Part shown: in pieces, positions 5,087 through 5,528 of the stretch
Position numbering within the stretch: the stretch's first letter is position 1
Layout of the letters: the number at the start of each line of letters is the position of its first letter
Assembly: GCA_023451915.1 (NCBI GenBank)
Contig: JAEXXS010000518.1
Location: 1-5,528, forward strand
Direction of reading: 5' to 3'
DNA: 5,528 nucleotides
Source of the DNA: Pseudomonadota bacterium
Lineage (GTDB): Bacteria > Pseudomonadota > Alphaproteobacteria > Rhizobiales > Rhizobiaceae
The notes under the pieces: model-generated
Databases searched by the model: none
Told to the model about the DNA's origin: nothing
Seen by the model: the letters and a program-made list of their open reading frames with translations, nothing else
Position numbers and translations under genes: made by a program

Positions 5087-5509
5087 ATGACAAGAATGAC
5101 ACCGTTTTCGAGCCCTCTCTTGCTCGGATTCGACACGATGGAAAAGACGCTCGAACGGATTGCCAAATCCGGCGATGGCTACCCACCCTATAATATCGAA
5201 CGCCTGCGCGGCGAAACAGGCTCTGAGCGCTTGCGCATCACGCTTGCCGTTGCAGGTTTTGCCAGCGACGATCTCGACGTCATGACGGAAGACAACCAGC
5301 TTGTCATCCGGGGGCGACAGACCGACGACACCGAACGCGAATATCTGCATCGCGGCATCGCGGCGCGACAGTTTCAACGGGTGTTCGTGCTGGCCGATGG
5401 CATGCGGGTGCTGGGTTGCGAGTTGAAAAACGGGCTTCTCTCCGTCGATCTCGACCGACCGGAACCGGAACGGCTGATCAAGAAAATCAACATAGCTGTG
5501 AAAGACTGA
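5087..5509 (+). CDS. Small heat-shock protein, Hsp20/IbpA family
   Basis: This 140-residue cytoplasmic chaperone holds unfolding proteins in a soluble state for DnaK/ClpB. A short N-terminal arm (1-30) precedes the alpha-crystallin domain (about 31-127). The domain begins with YPPYNIERL (32-40) and includes ITLAVAGF (51-58), QLVIRGR (71-77), EYLHRGIAARQFQRVF (85-100) and the strand motif ELKNGLLSVDL (112-122). The C-terminal tail contains INI (134-136), an I-x-I motif used for oligomer assembly. The length is typical of class A rhizobial small heat-shock proteins. ATG 5087 is chosen because AAGGA lies 8 bases upstream. The open frame runs back to about 4925 but crosses the promoter and thermometer, so that part is not coding. 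Cys111 stands where Ala is common in relatives (G-A-x-L-x-N-G-L-L). It is transcribed from its own RpoH-type promoter and is not in an operon with the DUF2244 gene. Confidence 0.95.
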   Translation: MTRMTPFSSPLLLGFDTMEKTLERIAKSGDGYPPYNIERLRGETGSERLRITLAVAGFASDDLDVMTEDNQLVIRGRQTDDTEREYLHRGIAARQFQRVFVLADGMRVLGCELKNGLLSVDLDRPEPERLIKKINIAVKD

Positions 5510-5528
5510 AAAACGTTCAGGTTTCGTT

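Noticed and set aside
1..5528. A hidden multi-gene defence, mobile or biosynthetic system
   Set aside because: Every substantial gene belongs to a widespread housekeeping or membrane-protein family. There are no integrases, transposases, nuclease-effector pairs, CRISPR repeats or abrupt composition shifts. The shared heat-shock theme of grpE and hsp20 at opposite ends is probably coincidence.

Overview
The window looks like ordinary chromosomal backbone from a Brucella/Ochrobactrum-type alphaproteobacterium (order Hyphomicrobiales/Rhizobiales). Base composition is fairly GC-rich. The protein sequences have the character I associate with Brucella, and the grpE 3' spacer carries palindromic intergenic repeats of the kind known from Brucella (Bru-RS) and Rhizobium (RIME). 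This assignment rests on recognition, not on a database search.

Layout from left to right. The 3' part of grpE enters from outside the window and ends at 458. A 446-base non-coding spacer follows. It holds a very strong GC-rich hairpin just after grpE (493-537), a 105-bp element with imperfect terminal inverted repeats (548-652), and a second, rearranged copy of its right half carrying an extra palindrome (653-755). Next is a TRIC/UPF0126-family membrane protein (905-1561, GTG start). It converges on an adenosine kinase-like PfkB sugar kinase (2560-1565, minus), with three bases between the stop codons. A divergent spacer of 264 bases leads to a CysZ/EI24-like membrane protein (2825-3544). 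Its TAA stop overlaps the TAA stop of the convergent endonuclease III gene nth (4296-3541, minus) through a shared TTAA. Divergent from nth is a DUF2244 membrane protein (4380-4877). The window ends with a small heat-shock protein of the Hsp20/IbpA family (5087-5509).

The genes do not form one pathway. They are mostly single genes in convergent or divergent pairs: protein folding (grpE, hsp20), purine salvage (adenosine kinase), DNA repair (nth) and three membrane proteins of uncertain physiological role. I see no mobile-element gene, phage gene, CRISPR array, tRNA or rRNA.

The best-supported non-coding find is the control region of the small heat-shock gene. A sigma-32 (RpoH)-type promoter (4990-5018) is followed by a two-hairpin leader (5027-5081). 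The second hairpin pairs the Shine-Dalgarno AAGGA with a TCGCT motif, leaving one bulged G. That is the hallmark of a ROSE RNA thermometer, so the gene appears to have both transcriptional and translational heat control. I found no convincing new defence, mobile or biosynthetic system here.
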